DNA of 64,000 nt, from assembly GCA_026874595.1 (NCBI GenBank), contig CM049318.1, positions 19,146,241 through 19,210,240 of the forward strand, in the 5' to 3' direction. Source of the DNA: Sipunculus nudus. Its lineage: Eukaryota; Annelida; Sipuncula; Golfingiida; Sipunculidae. The notes beneath the pieces were generated by a model. That model was not told where the DNA came from. It saw only the letters and a list, made by a program, of their open reading frames with translations, and did not search any database. A program made the translations under genes and the position numbers. Below are positions 1 to 13,675 of this stretch, one piece after another (within the stretch, counting starts at the first letter, position 1; each line of letters begins with the position of its first letter).

Positions 1-1711
1 TCACAGGTGTCAACATAAACACAGCGCAAGGGGCCATGTGCATTGCAGAGCCACAGCATGTGTCAATCAGGAGATGCCCTGACTGACCTGGTCCAAAAAA
101 TGTAATATATGTTCCTGCTGGCTGAAAAATCGTCTGTTGCTGCTCACAATCGGACGCCCAGTTAGGCAGCCCTGTTATGGTAAACAGACACACGTGGACT
201 GTGTTTACCAACATGCAGAGCCATAACAAGGCATTATACAGCCATACATGAGTTATGGAGACTGTGTGCAGGATGGCTTTGCTGGGAAACTTTTGTATAA
301 ACCAAAACTTAACTGAGAGTGTAAAAGAATAGGCATAATATTGCTCCTGATTAGGTCCCTTGTTATGTTCAACTACATGATCACATATCCACAGGAAGCA
401 CCTGACTCTCTGGCATATTTAATAAAGTAGCCTAGGCTGTATATTTATTATATAAATATAGTCCTGGCATATTTTATACAGCAGCCTACGCTGTATATAA
501 ATATATTGTCCTGACCATACTACTAAGTATCTTTCATTTTCAGCTTTGTAATAAAAAACAAAGACCTTTTTGATTGGCTTTATCATTAAGTTGATTAGGT
601 TTTTAGCTTAATCATTAAGTTGGTTAGGTCTTTCTTCAACTTTATGTGGTGGATAACTTGGTTTTGATTGGTTGGTAATCAACCTGGCTGATTATTTAAA
701 TGTCTTTGGGGTAGATGATAAAGCATTCATCTATAAGGAACAGCTGACATATGAGGTATGACCTAATGGATTCTAATACAGCAAAGGTACAATGTGCAGC
801 AACCACTTGTGCTGAAAACTGTGCCAGCACTGTGTCTGCAGACACAGGTTTGAGTATGGACATGGCAACAGCATATCACATATATATCCAGCTAAAGATT
901 ACTGTTACCCAGTATCATTAACAGACCCTGTTATCAAAAATGGGAAGTCCTAGCAACCAACATGTACATACATTTGCATGTGTATGTCACAGGAACAAGT
1001 CTTGATGATCTCACCAGAAGGATTCTCAATTGAAGAATAACTGACACACTAGCAGAGTTAACTTGTGATATACAGATACAGCATCAATCATCAAACTGTA
1101 CGATTATATTACATACATTCATATTTGTATTCATGTTTATGTTAGAAATCTACTTATTTCAACTATATTGCCACTTTACTTTATCCATCTCCACTGTATA
1201 AAATACCTTTAAATGCTCGTTCTACATAAAATATGCTTTCAACCTGATAATTGTCCTAGTAACCTAACTTTTTGAGACTGAGAAATTTAACACACACCCC
1301 TCCCCCCTCCCCCCCCCCCACTTCCTTTTTTAGAGCCAAAATTTGGAAAACATCCTAAAATCCCTGACTTGACTGACTGACCATCACAGTAGCGTCATGC
1401 AAGAACCATCATCAAAAGATGTAAAAAATACTAAAAATTATGTCTTTTTTTAACCATGGTCTTCATCTATGTAAGAATATAGAAATGATTTATGACAATT
1501 TATGATTGAAAGGAATGGCCAACTTGGATTGCAAGCAATAAACAGCTTGTCAAGAGCAACATAATTACAAGCAGGCCCATATCAGGACAGGGATTATTAT
1601 AAGAGTATTTGTGATAGAAATCCGTTGTAAAATCATATCTGATGCATGAAAGATAAAAACGACCAATGATCAATTATTAACTAGAATACGGGTAGTCGAC
1701 AAGGGACTATG
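1..1711. other. Non-coding DNA, intron 2 of the DBF4-like gene
   Basis: AT-rich sequence with no credible exon on either strand. It contains short imperfect direct duplications near 410-510 (a unit around GCATATTT and CCTA.GCTGTAT) and 583-640 (ATCATTAAGTTG.TTAGGT twice), and a C-rich run near 1,297-1,320. By position it lies in intron 2 of the minus-strand gene whose first two exons are at 15.6 and 3.6 kb. Confidence 0.5.
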
Positions 1712-3150
1712 TGTATCCGCCAAAATCAGAGTAGGACGGGTTAAGTGAGGCATGGATTGAGTGGCAAGGGGAAATAGAATTACATGTGTTACATATTGGA
1801 ATGGATGTCTGCCAAGTAAACATGATTGTAGGTGGCGCCACCTGTTATTTGAACAAGAAACTATCAAAGATGTATATACATGCAAAATTTCAGGTTGAAA
1901 AGTCAAACCACTGCAGAGATATGAGTGATTTTATCCCACAGTAGACAAACAGATGGACGCTGTGCAAAAATGGCTGCAGGTGGAGCCACCATTTTTGTGT
2001 ATGTAATATAGCTATCCAAGGGCTTCATTTGTGTAAATTTTTTTCCTGATTGATCAAAATAGTCCGGAGATATAAGCATTAACGTCTGCAGCGTGAACTT
2101 GAATGAAGCTGGCGCCACCTGTCATAAAATCAAGAAAGCTATCCAGGATGTATACGCATGCCAAATTACAGGTAGTTCGGTCAAACCACTGCAGAGATAT
2201 GAGTGATTTTAACCCAAGGCAGACAAACAGATGGATACTGTGCAAAAATGGCTGCAGGTGGCGCCACCATTTTTGTGCATGTTATAAAGCTATCCAAGGG
2301 CTACATTTGTGTAAAAATTTGTTTCCTGATTGGTAGAACGAGTCCAGAGATATAAGCATGGATGTCTACAGCGTGACGTGAATGAAGGTGGCGCCACCTG
2401 TCATAAAATCAAGAAAGCTATGCAGGATGTATATGCATGCCAAATTTCAGGTAATTTGGTCAAACCACTGCAGAGATATGAGTGATTTTAACCCAAGGCT
2501 GACAAACAGATGGACACTGTGCGAAAATGGCTGCAGGTGGCGCCACCAATTTTTGTGTATGTTATAAAGCCATCCAAGGGCTACATTTGTGTAAATTTTT
2601 TTTCCTGATCTGTCGAACGGTTCCTGAGATATGAGCTTGGATGTCTGCAGTGTGAACGTGAATGTAGGTGGAGCCACCTGTCATAAAATCAAGAAAGCTA
2701 TCTAGGATGTATATGCATGCCAAATTTCAAGTGAATTAGTCAAACCACTGCAGAGATATGAGTGATTTTAACCCAAGGTAGATGAACAGATGGACACTGT
2801 GCGAAAATGGCTGCAGGTGGCGCCACCATTTTTTGTGTATATTATAAAGCTATCCATGGGCTACATTTGTGTAAATTTTTTCCTGATCAGTCAAAAGGTT
2901 CCCGAGATATGTGGGTTTGAGTGGAAACAGACGCACAAACGGACGCTGGGCAGAAAGGAAAGGTCAGAGGTCAAGGCTAATTGGTTAGGCACCAGTTCAC
3001 ATGATAATTGGTGTAAGTTTCAGAAAAATCCGTCCAGTAGTCTCAGAGGAGTTCTCCGGTAACAAACGCCGCGGCGGCAGTGGCGGTGGCGGCAGCGGCG
3101 GAACCCAGTCAAAAACATAGATACAGCAAAACTTCGTTTTGGCGGATACA
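1712..3150. mobile_element. Non-autonomous element: short TIRs around a 279-bp core tandem repeat
   Basis: The ends form a perfect 14-bp inverted repeat, TGTATCCGCCAAAA at 1,712 and its complement at 3,137-3,150. Inside are about four and a half imperfect copies of a 278-279 bp unit. The landmark GGCGCCACCTG (or GGAGCCACCTG) recurs at about 1,833, 2,112, 2,390 and 2,669, each followed by a CTGCAGAGATATGAGTGATTTTA segment. A GC-rich CGGCGG stretch (3,068-3,102) sits before the right end. TIRs around tandem cores are typical of non-autonomous elements in molluscs and other invertebrates (family knowledge). I see no target duplication. The short ORFs inside are repeat artefacts. Confidence 0.65.
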
Positions 3151-3545
3151 AGTAATTATTTCATGCAACATCTAAATTACCATGAAATCTGATGTATAGG
3201 ATTATAAATGAATTATTCACTGAGTATATCCAATCTAAGTGCATTATGCTGTAAGGTCAAGGTAACGACCAAGTTTTTGATACTTATTAGTTCCATGAAA
3301 GGACAAACTTTAAATGCTGTTTGATCTTTTTGCCACATCTTACTTATATCTCTGACAAATTCAAATATTTTATCAGGATAATATAAATTCTTTGAATGTA
3401 CAGACATCATTGTTTGTGAGTGATTATGCAAAAATGCAATCAATTTAATTGATTATGAAAGAAAACAACCAATCATCAATATAAATTATAACTGATTATT
3501 GGCAAATAACTACAGAATATCCCTATAAAACAGTACTAAACATAC
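3151..3545. other. Intron 2 sequence next to exon 2
   Basis: AT-rich intronic DNA between the core-repeat element and the exon-2 donor of the DBF4-like gene. I see nothing else in it. Confidence 0.5.
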
Positions 3546-3679
3546 CCCTCCCAGCAACTTAAGCTGCTGCTCCAACTTGGCTGCTCCTCGATAGTTCTTG
3601 AGGTCCAGGAACAGGACGCGTCCCCTGAGAGGAGCATGGCCGGCGTCCTCTTCCTTTTTCTTACCTCGCGGGCTTGTTC
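3546..3679 (-). CDS. DBF4-like protein, exon 2 (start of N-motif/BRCT region)
   Basis: Minus-strand exon with a strong acceptor (TTTTGTTTCAG at 3,680-3,690) and donor (GTATGTTT from 3,545). With the phase-1 codon carried from exon 1 it reads 44 further codons without a stop and ends in phase 0. It encodes a basic, acidic linker, then PLRGRVLFLDL, about 12 residues, then KLEQQLKLLGG. This pattern (PL-x-G-x-V-x-x-LDL, then KLxxxIKxLGG) matches the start of the conserved N-motif/BRCT-like domain of DBF4/ASK, the S-phase activating subunit of CDC7 kinase. DBF4 binds CDC7, docks it at origins and promotes MCM phosphorylation (family knowledge). The M and C motifs would lie left of this window. Assignment rests on about 30 residues; another BRCT protein is possible. 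Confidence 0.6.
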
Positions 3680-3884
3680 CTGAAACAAAATAGCATAGAT
3701 CAGTCTAAAACTCTCTTGTTCTATTTATAATTATTCATAATCTTTTTAATTACAATAATTTCTTGTCTTTACATCTGTTTCTTAGCTTTTCTCAATGCTT
3801 TCAGGCTTTGAAATTGGTGAATCCCTTGATCAACACATTTTTCCAGGAAATCATAAAAAAACATAACTCACCAGATTCCATGGT

Positions 3885-6800
3885 TGGACAAAAGCCGGCT
3901 TTTACTCATATTGTCTGGGCTTGTGGCTATAGCCGGCTTTAGCCCGCTAATACTGGCTGTTACTGGTCAATACTGGTTAATGTACTGGTCATCTGACAAA
4001 CAATTCATAATGAACACTTTTTTAAATGGGCTTTACAGTAGTGGCTATAATATAAATTAACCGACACAAAGCCTAACTCTAGGACTAGTGCAGTGAACCA
4101 TACATGTGGTTACTACTGGCCAGGTGGAAGCGAGACAGTTATGTGACCAAACTAAATTAGTCTTCATATGATCTTGATCTAGATCCACTGTATGGCTCCC
4201 TGATAATCATTGTTTGTTTTACAATACTGACTTGCATCATAAAAGGATGTTAAGTTGTTAACCCAGAGGCTATGGGGATGGAGATTAATAAAGTGTGCAA
4301 AATCAGAGTCAGTTTTGAGTCAATTTCAGTCTAGCCTTGACTTAAACACCATGCTTCTTACTTTTGTTGTATGTTTGATGTTAACTTTTGATTATCAAAG
4401 ACTTTCTGTTACAAAGCTTTTATATTCAGCCTTAGTGTGGGACATGAACTATGACATTTAGTGATAGGCCGCCAAGTTGGAGGCCTGCTATCAGGCACAG
4501 AGAGATTCTTATGACACTGGCACAGTGATGAACCTTATTTGTGACATTTATCATTGAATTTATGTCATTTTACAAGTCAAACATTTGTACCAACTGTAAA
4601 CTTTATAGTTAAAAGCATGCATTTTACAGCTCTAATTAACCTTGGTTTCCCCTGCAGTATCATTACTACTTTGCTAGATTGGTATTTTTGTCTTATTTGT
4701 GTCATAATCCTTGACCTTGTGTCATTACTACTTTGCTAGATTGGTATTTTTGTCTTATTTGTGTCATAATCCTTGACCTTGTGTCATTACTACTTTGCTA
4801 GATTGGTATTTTTGTCTTATTTGTGTCATAATCCTTGACCTTGTGTCATTACTACTTTGCTAGATTGGTATTTTTGTCTTATTTGTGTCATAATCCTTGA
4901 CCTTGTGTCATTACTACTTTGCTAGATTGGTATTTTTGTCTTATTTGTGTCATAATCCTTGACCTTGTGTCATTACTACTTTGCTAGATTGGTATTTTTG
5001 TCTTATTTGTGTCATAATCCTTGACCTTGTGTCATTACTACTTTGCTAGATTGGTATTTTTGTCTTATTTGTGTCATAATCCTTGACCTTGTGTCATTAC
5101 TACTTTGCTAGATTGGTATTTTTGTCTTATTTGTGTCATAATCCTTGACCTTGTGTCATTACTACTTTGCTAGATTGGTATTTTTGTCTTATTTGTGTCA
5201 TAATCCTTGACCTTGTGTCATTACTACTTTGCTAGATTGGTATTTTTGTCTTATTTGTGTCATAATCCTTGACCTTGTGTCATTACTACTTTGCTAGATT
5301 GGTATTTTTGTCTTATTTGTGTCATAATCCTTGACCTTGTGTCATTACTACTTTGCTAGATTGGTATTTTTGTCTTATTTGTGTCATAATCCTTGACCTT
5401 GTGTCATTACTACTTTGCTAGATTGGTATTTTTGTCTTATTTGTGTCATAATCCTTGACCTTGTGTCATTACTACTTTGCTAGATTGGTATTTTTGTCTT
5501 ATTTGTGTCATAATCCTTGACCTTGTGTCATTACTACTTTGCTAGATTGATATTTTTGTCTTATTTGTGTCATAATCCTTGACCTTGTGTCATTACTACT
5601 TTGCTAGATTGGTATTTTTGTCTTATTTGTGTCATAATCCTTGACCTTGTGTCATTACTACTTTGCTAGATTGGTATTTTTGTCTTATTTGTGTCATAAT
5701 CCTTGACCTTGTGTCATTACTACTTTGCTAGATTGGTATTTTTGTCTTATTTGTGTCATAATCCTTGACCTTGTGTCATTACTACTTTGCTAGATTGGTA
5801 TTTTTGTCTTATTTGTGTCATAATCCTTGACCTTGTGTCATTACTACTTTGCTAGATTGGTATTTTTGTCTTATTTGTGTCATAATCCTTGACCTTGTGT
5901 CATTACTACTTTGCTAGATTGGTATTTTTGTCTTATTTGTGTCATAATCCTTGACCTTGTGTCATTACTACTTTGCTAGATTGGTATTTTTGTCTTATTT
6001 GTGTCATAATCCTTGACCTTGTGTCATTACTACTTTGCTAGATTGGTATTTTTGTCTTATTTGTGTCATAATCCTTGACCTTGTGTCATTACTACTTTGC
6101 TAGATTGGTATTTTTGTCTTATTTGTGTCATAATCCTTGACCTTGTGTCATTACTACTTTGCTAGATTGGTATTTTTGTCTTATTTGTGTCATAATCCTT
6201 GACCTTGTGTCATTACTACTTTGCTAGATTGGTATTTTTGTCTTATTTGTGTCATAATCCTTGACCTTGTGTCATTACTACTTTGCTAGATTGGTATTTT
6301 TGTCTTATTTGTGTCATAATCCTTGACCTTGTGTCATTACTACTTTGCTAGATTGGTATTTTTGTCTTATTTGTGTCATAATCCTTGACCTTGTGTCATT
6401 ACTACTTTGCTAGATTGGTATTTTTGTCTTATTTGTGTCATAATCCTTGACCTTGTGTCATTACTACTTTGCTAGATTGGTATTTTTGTCTTATTTGTGT
6501 CATAATCCTTGACCTTGTGTCATTACTACTTTGCTAGATTGGTATTTTTGTCTTATTTGTGTCATAATCCTTGACCTTGTGTCATTACTACTTTGCTAGA
6601 TTGATATTTTTGTCTTATTTGTGTCATAATCCTTGACCTTGTGTCATTACTACTTTGCTAGATTGGTATTTTTGTCTTATTTGTGTCATAATCCTTGACC
6701 TTGTGTCATTACTACTTTGCTAGATTGGTATTTTTGTCTTATTTGTGTCATAATCCTTGACCTTGTGTCATTACTACTTTGCTAGATTGGTATTTTTGTC

Positions 6801-7080
6801 TTATTTGTGTCATAATCCTTGGCCTTGTGTCATTTTAAATTATTTACTTTAGTATTTCCAAGCATAATGTACAATGAACAAGCTTGTATAACAATAAAAA
6901 CATTTTAAAAATAATTCTGTTATGGTGGTTTATTAGGTTTGGGACATTTTTTTAATTCAATTGAGGAGTATTAGCCAGTAATAGCCAGTATTGGCCACTT
7001 TTGAAGTACTGACCGGGCCGGTTAAAGCTGGCTTTAGCCAGCAGTTAAAGCCAGGGGTGGCTCTTACTGGCCAACCCGCC
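3885..7080. mobile_element. Possible large element with inverted arms enclosing the 62-bp satellite
   Basis: The segment 3,890-4,010 reads GCCGGCTTTAGCCCGCTAAT, then ACTGGCTGTTACTGG. On the opposite strand 6,960-7,080 gives a related text, GGCTAAAGCCAGC, then CAATACTGGCTATTACTGG. Both arms are built of AGCCAGTA/TACTGGCT words in both orientations. The satellite array sits between them. Arm similarity is only partial and I see no clear ends, so the element is an inference. Confidence 0.35.
4660..6834. repeat. 62-bp satellite array, about 35 copies
   Basis: The unit begins TCATTACTACTTTGCTAGAT and ends CATAATCCTTGACCTTGTG. It repeats with an exact 62-bp period from about 4,660 to 6,834 (2,175 bp). 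The copies are almost identical. Two carry the same G-to-A change (TTGATATTT for TTGGTATTT), at 5,550 and 6,604, and the last copy has CTTGGCC for CTTGACC. The array lies in intron 1 of the DBF4-like gene. The array length may be unreliable in an assembly. Confidence 0.95.
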
Positions 7081-7813
7081 AGATTCTCATTCAGATATTT
7101 AGTAATTAACTGATTAATTAAGGATTCAAAATGTGTGTATAATGTATTGTGTGACATTTAATTGTTCACATGGACCAATGTGTCATTAGTTATCACCCGT
7201 GCTACACATTCATATGAACTTTGCTTGAGCACCTCTGCCTGTGAGGTGGCGCCATCTGTGAAGCCATGAAAGAAGATGTTATGTCACCTCATTGTATTTA
7301 AAGAATGTTACCTTGTAAACACACCTTTTATCAGGTATATGTGAACACATTGTAACCTGCCTTTTACGGATCCAAATTTATGATGATGACTGTAGGCTAT
7401 GTATGCAACTGTTGTCCAACAAATCATCCTCTTAATTAAATGATACAAAACAACCTTGTAATTTTAAATGACAATGTTGGTACTGTATCTTTTCTGAGCA
7501 ATTAATATCTGATTTGATAAACTTTTAATTTTTCTAAAATCTTATCTTATAAAATAAGCAAAACATAGAGTATAATTAAATTTATAGCAGTACATTGAAA
7601 ACAATTTTAAGTACTATCCTCCATGGAATGTCTACACAATATATAATATCATCACTATGTTTAATCCTTGATGATAAGAAACCTGTAGTTAATGAATATC
7701 TGAGTAGATGTGAAAGGACATGTATCACAAAATCCTTTCTAGAAGTCCATTACAACTCAATGACCAAAGTTAGCTGTAACTAGAGTGGCTTGTTTTCGCA
7801 CTTGCAAAAACAG

Positions 7814-8593
7814 ATGTCTCCCCCCCCCCTTCACATATAGGTTATATCAATTAGGAACAATCAATGTTTAAAATGTGGGAGGAAAATAGCGCACCCTTCA
7901 AAAGTTATTGGGTTCACAAGACAATAACTATCATTTGGCTGATTTGACCTTGAAGATATTGGTCAAGGTCACCAGCTTTCGAACTCCTTTCGAGAACTTT
8001 GTAGGAACAATGGGTGTACCAAAATTGAGGACAAAATGTGAAATACTTCAACAGCTTCACAATATTTTCCACTTCGGTAGATTTGACCTTACAGATGAAG
8101 GTCAAAGTCACCCTTTTTTAACTTGTCTGAGAATTCAGTAGTAAGAACCATTAGTGTGTGAAATTTTGGAGGAAAAAATATGTAACCCTTCAAAAGTAAT
8201 CATGTTCACAAAATAAGCAAAAAAATTTACGTTTTGGCAGATTGGACCTTGAAGATGATGGTCATGGTCACCAGTTATCTAACTCCTTCGAGAACATTGT
8301 TAGGACAATTGGTGTACCAAATTTTAGGACAAAATTTAGAAAATACTTAAAAAATTTTGGGCTTCACTGAAATTTTACATTTTGGCAGATTTGACCTTGA
8401 AGATGAAGGTCAAGGTCACCAGGTTTTCAAACTCTTCCAAGATTTTGGTGGGAACCATAAGTGTTTTAAAAATTCAGAAAAAATCTGCAGCCCTTCAAAA
8501 GTTATTACATTCACAAGATATCCTACAGGTGACGACTGACGACAACAGACGACGATGGCATGGAAAACAACGTCTCCCCTGGAGGGGAGACAT
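7814..8593. mobile_element. Non-autonomous element: ATGTCTCCCC TIRs around a degenerate core repeat
   Basis: ATGTCTCCCC at 7,814 is matched by GGGGAGACAT ending at 8,593; just inside the right end is a CTCCCCTGGAGGGGAG palindrome (8,574-8,589). The body is three to four degenerate copies of a 230-240 bp unit. Each carries a GGCAGATTTGACCTTGAAGA-like block followed by GGTCAAGGTCACC (near 7,935, 8,080, 8,240 and 8,390) and a CTTCAAAAGTTAT block. No coding capacity. Confidence 0.6.
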
Positions 8594-10402
8594 AATTACC
8601 TGGAGAGTCTCTGATCTGTTTAATAACAGCGGTGACCAATTTCCTGTATAAGTGGATGTAATTGAACAGTCTAATGTATTATAATTAATATCAATTATAC
8701 TCCTTTTTTCATGAAAACAATGTACCTTAAACACAAAAATAAGAGAACAATTAATTTCAACTTGTCAGGGTATTGTACTTGTTAAACACACCATGGACTC
8801 TGAGTGAAATTAACAGTGAAATTCACCAGGAATGAAATAATCATATGATCACAGAATGTTTACAAAGCAGCAGATATAGACAACCAACATGAATAGTGGC
8901 AATAAAATATCACAGCCTGGACTGAAGCCAAGCTGTTAAGAAGAATAAATGTCTGCCACCTTGTTATCTTTGATCAGTCCCAGTGGGCAGCCAGCTAATT
9001 GGATGTCATCAGCTGTGAATAACCAATGGGTCTGTGGTATTACTTTATGTAAACAAGGAGTGTTTTCCCTGCCTTCCAGCAGAATGACAATTTGCTTTGA
9101 CATGAGAACTAATTACCCTTGTATTATGATACATTACTGTCTCCTGCCACCTATCATACATATATCATTAGTCTACTTTGTAAATGTAAAAATTATATAT
9201 AAAATATTAACACAATGTTCTAACTGTTTTACAGCATTTTTACTACAAATATTATATATATAAACCTCTTATTATATAAAGACCATTCATTAACATTATC
9301 TTAATCTAAAACTAAAAGGGAAGCATTAACACTGATAACTGTATGTTTTTACTTCCTTCTTTTTGAAAATCTTTTCTGCATAATATTATACTTACTTGGC
9401 CATTTATTTTCCTGACCAATTCTATCATGGCTGCAATATTTGAGGTCAAGCTGAGGTAGAGGTTCAAGAAAATTACCTTAGAGGGAAAGCATCAGGTGTT
9501 ATGATGCAGCCAAGGGCCTGTTAGTTTTACAGTTATTCTATTATGTACTATAACTTGTTACTATTACCTCATGTCTGTTTGATGTTCTGCTGCTGAGGAG
9601 GCCTATTCAAAAATTTAAATTATCTGGCATATAGCTCAGGAATGTTTACAACCACTGTCTTTCATAAATGAAAACTGAAGAAGTTTAAGACTTGCAAATG
9701 ATAAATTATATTAATTCCTGTCCATTTGTGTCTATCAAATTTATAACTCATCAAATAAATCAATGTTACTTAAATGGTTTTATTCTGTAATATTTAAAAT
9801 GTTATCTATTTATCATTTTACAACAGCTAATATGAAAAAGGGAGGGATACAAAGCAAACTTCCTCAGATTAGTCATTACCTTCCTCTTTTTTGTATTATA
9901 AATATCTAAACACATACTGAAGCTCTACTAGTGACCACAACAGTTAAACAGTTGATACGAGGTTTCTTAAAAACTTGATGTTTCAGTATAGGTATAGATC
10001 TGTCAATGAAACCTGAACTGTTAACATTTGGTGTTATAAATTTACATATTTGATGCTTTGAATGGTGTAATTTTTACTTACTATGTCATTTCTAGATCAG
10101 ACACAGCAATTCTTTGGTTTCTGATTAGCACAGATCTATCTACATCATCCTCTTAATCTTCCTTATATATTATTATTGTTAAAACAGAGAGGATAATATA
10201 TATATGTATATATATGTCTGTTCATATATACAATGAATCCTCGAAATTACGACCACCAACAGGACCTCGATACAATGAGGGTAGAGCTAATTAATTGGCT
10301 TGTCAAATGATCAGACCAGTCACTGCCAAGGGATACCATGTAGGCCTTACAGGATTAATTATGAGTGTATGAGTGCTCTTACAAGTCTCCACACTGTAGG
10401 CC

Positions 10403-10403
10403 T

Positions 10404-10468
<65 letters not shown>
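10403..10468. repeat. (TA)n microsatellite
   Basis: An almost pure TA run of about 65 bp in intron 1 of the DBF4-like gene. Confidence 0.95.
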
Positions 10469-10473
<5 letters not shown>

Positions 10474-11411
10474 TGTCATTTGTTGAATTACGTACCGTAG
10501 TCCACTGATCACAGTACCAATTGTAAGCATGATCGTGGAAAGTTGTCTAAAAATGGTCAGAATTCCTCTTGTTATTTTTCATAACATGAAAAAGAATTAA
10601 CATACTAACTAAGGGGTATATTGAATAAATTAATTGTTTAAGTATGAAAAAGATATAAGAATACATAAATCTAATATTATTATGCAACATGTTATTTTAT
10701 GCAACAAAAGTAGACAAAACTGAAATGATATGTACCATATAACTCGGAAAAACTGGATTAGAGCACAAAATGGGAACATTGAGCAAACGAGTGTTTGTGC
10801 CTGTGTTAACTCATAAATGATAAACAAACAGGGCATTTCCACCACCTGTTGGATGGTTTCCTAAGCTCTCTTTTTGTAGGGTCCATGTCACAGGGATGCT
10901 GATCAGCTAGATGCTACTAAAATGCACTGATTTATAGCTTCCAAGAGGTAATTGGTCTGGGCGACACACACCAAGGCAGCCAGTTCTATCACCTTTTTTT
11001 CATTTTCCTCCTTGATATTTGACAATTTGCCCCATGCAACAGAAGGTAGGACAACTAATTATAGATAATAATAATAATTGTTTTTCAACACATTTACCCC
11101 ATTTTTTTAACGCTTGGTAAAATACAAAGCTTTTCAGCAGCATGACATTGTAGACATTTAACTGTAGGGACATATGATATGGCATGATTAAACTGTTAAC
11201 ATACCTCTGTGCATTTTATAATTATATTGTTATGTCATTATGTACATATACCGGTATGAGTTTTCTAATTTCAATTACTGAACAGTCTTATGACTTCAGA
11301 CACAAGTACATACATGATAAAACATTAAATAATAATCTGAACTGTAGACAGACACACAAATACAGAAGCAGTGCCATTTCCTGGAACTTTTATCAAATTA
11401 CCTGGTAGGTA

Positions 11412-11522
11412 CGGGGGATCCAAGGCTGTTTGCCGTCTATAATTTAATTAGTGTGGCAATAACAATAAACATGACTTGAGGTTTTCTGGTAATTAATTAA
11501 GCAGACACAGCGGGGATCCCCG
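11412..11522. mobile_element. 111-bp MITE, Tc1/mariner-type TA target
   Basis: The left end TA-CGGGGGATCCAAGGCTGTTT is inverted at the right end as AACAGCGGGGATCCCCG-TA with mismatches (the right arm reads CAGACACAGCGGGGATCCCC). TA dinucleotides flank both sides (11,410-11,411 and 11,523-11,524), as expected for a Tc1/mariner-mobilised MITE. Confidence 0.55.
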
Positions 11523-13037
11523 TAAACTTGTTGCACACAGTAAAAAATGCTTGTAGGAGTGACGCTTTTGTTACATTTTATCCTAGCAATAGTGTCTATC
11601 TAGAAATATGGCGTTTAACTGAAAAGCATACATTCCAAAGCGTCTTTCCATTTATGTTATTTATATGAATTTGTTCAACTTTTATTTAGAATTATTTCTT
11701 TAGATGATTATAAGTGGGCACAATATATTCCACCAACAGCATCTGTCTGACGATACGACCAGTGTTTATAAATCTGAACAGCATCTATTTCCAAGGCATC
11801 TATACACACACATATATATGGTATTATAAGTTTAAATAGTGTGAAATGGTAATACCTATTGTTGTGTGATTCATGACATGATGAATCATGTATGAATGTA
11901 ATATGTGGTGAAATATGAAATATTAATTCGTTTAACCTATCATATAAACAACCCAAAGATTATCTATAGCATGAATTGGAGATTATGATGTTGTTTTAAC
12001 AATAATCGAGACCCTGAGTATATGCTTTGTTAGGTAATGCCGTAATCATATTGATTTTTCAATTTATAGCAAGATAAATGACTACATTTTACCATATATA
12101 ATATCTAAGACTTGTAGATATAACTGGATTTACTGGATTATTTATGAATGACAGTAAGGATATGATAACATATAATTTTGTTTATGCTGCATTTATTTTT
12201 GTAGTGCAAACTGCTACTTGTGAATATAAGGGAACTTTTTTGTGTATTTACCATTACCAATTTTATTTAAACATAATTAAATCCCAATAATTAACTTGTA
12301 TGGAGAATAATTCAAGCATCCTTGTTGAAATGGGGTTTACAGGTCCTAGAGAGACAGAGGTAAAATTGGTCCCATTATAAATAACAGTTCTAAACCTCAG
12401 TTACATGAATTTGGTCGAATTCAAGGTTAAAAGGGTATGCAAAAATAGATAATTTGTTATAAGATCTCTAAACTAGAATAAAATATTCTCATCGGATAAA
12501 GAAACACGTTTAAACAGTAAAGATTATCTTTACTCAGACGCAAATCCAGGGGGAGCCCCCCCCCCCCTTTTTTTCAGCCGTCATTACCATTGACCTAGTG
12601 GAAGAAGAAAGTCGGGAGAAAACTGACCCTCAGATCACAAACCACCTGCCTCTTGCTCCACCTAAACGGGGCCTGCATGCCTGTCGGTAAGACATAATTT
12701 ATTAGCAAAGAATAATGTGATTTGGAGTTGTTACACAATGTACTGAACCATTACCATCCAGATTGGAAGCCTGTGATCTATGGTGCTGTCACTGGTACAT
12801 GTCTTGTGCTTGTCCTTATTGTTGAAATCATAATTAATTATGTTAAATATTGAATATTAATAATAATAATGATAAAATGATCATTACCATGGTAATATAC
12901 CAAACAATTTTATTCTTATTAAAAATATAATCATAAGTTCTTTTGAGTGTTAATATTCTAATATGTAGTATATTTATGTAAATTTAACTGTTGATCTCAG
13001 GTCTGTTCAGGGCTGGTTCCATTGCCCCAGACGGTAT

Positions 13038-13675
13038 CCTGGTCAGTATAATTATACTCAGAATGCATATATGATTAACAATAAAGCATATTTTTTTTAC
13101 TTCAATAAGTGTCTGTATCAGTGTATGCATTTAAGTAATATTTTTAAGCTATTTCTAGAGTCTTGAACAGTGTCTTTGAGCCCAGGAGGGTTACAACTGG
13201 GTCCCACACATATTTAGGGAGGCCCGGATGGTAAATAGTCTCACCGCGTCCTATACGGTAAATAGTCACACTGCTCTTATGGGGCAACATAAACTGTCTG
13301 ATTAATAATCGGCCCCAAACATCCCTGTTCTGGACTAGGTTTGGACATATTCCAACAGCCCATAGCCTAGTTATACATTGTTTAAATACCCGAGTCTTAG
13401 AGAGGGTGATACTGATACTTAACTATAGTCCGTTTCATCCCCTCATGTCCACCTGATTTTTGCTATGAAAATTTTTATTGAGTACATTTCAAGGGAAACA
13501 ATTATAGTGTAGAGGAGAGGATTACAGAACCTAATTTTCAACTAGGTAACTAAATTCCTACCTTTTGCCATATTTGAGTGACAGAATTTTCTGAAAATAT
13601 GAGAAATCAGTCTACATTTTACAACATATCAGACCTGGTCAGTATAATTATACTCAGAATGCATATATGATTAAC
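13038..13675. repeat. Pair of identical 42-bp direct repeats 596 bp apart
   Basis: The same 42 bases occur at 13,038-13,079 and 13,634-13,675. They begin CCTGGTCAGTATAATTATAC, include the palindrome AGTATAATTATACT and end ATATATGATTAAC. One copy is outside and one inside the foldback element that begins at 13,423. Confidence 0.85.

Noticed and set aside
1903-3062. Several 60-90 residue open frames as genes
   Set aside because: They repeat with the 279-bp unit and occur on both strands; they are products of the core repeat.
4660-6834. Regular repeats as a CRISPR array
   Set aside because: The units are contiguous and almost identical with no unique spacers, and the context is eukaryotic. It is a satellite.
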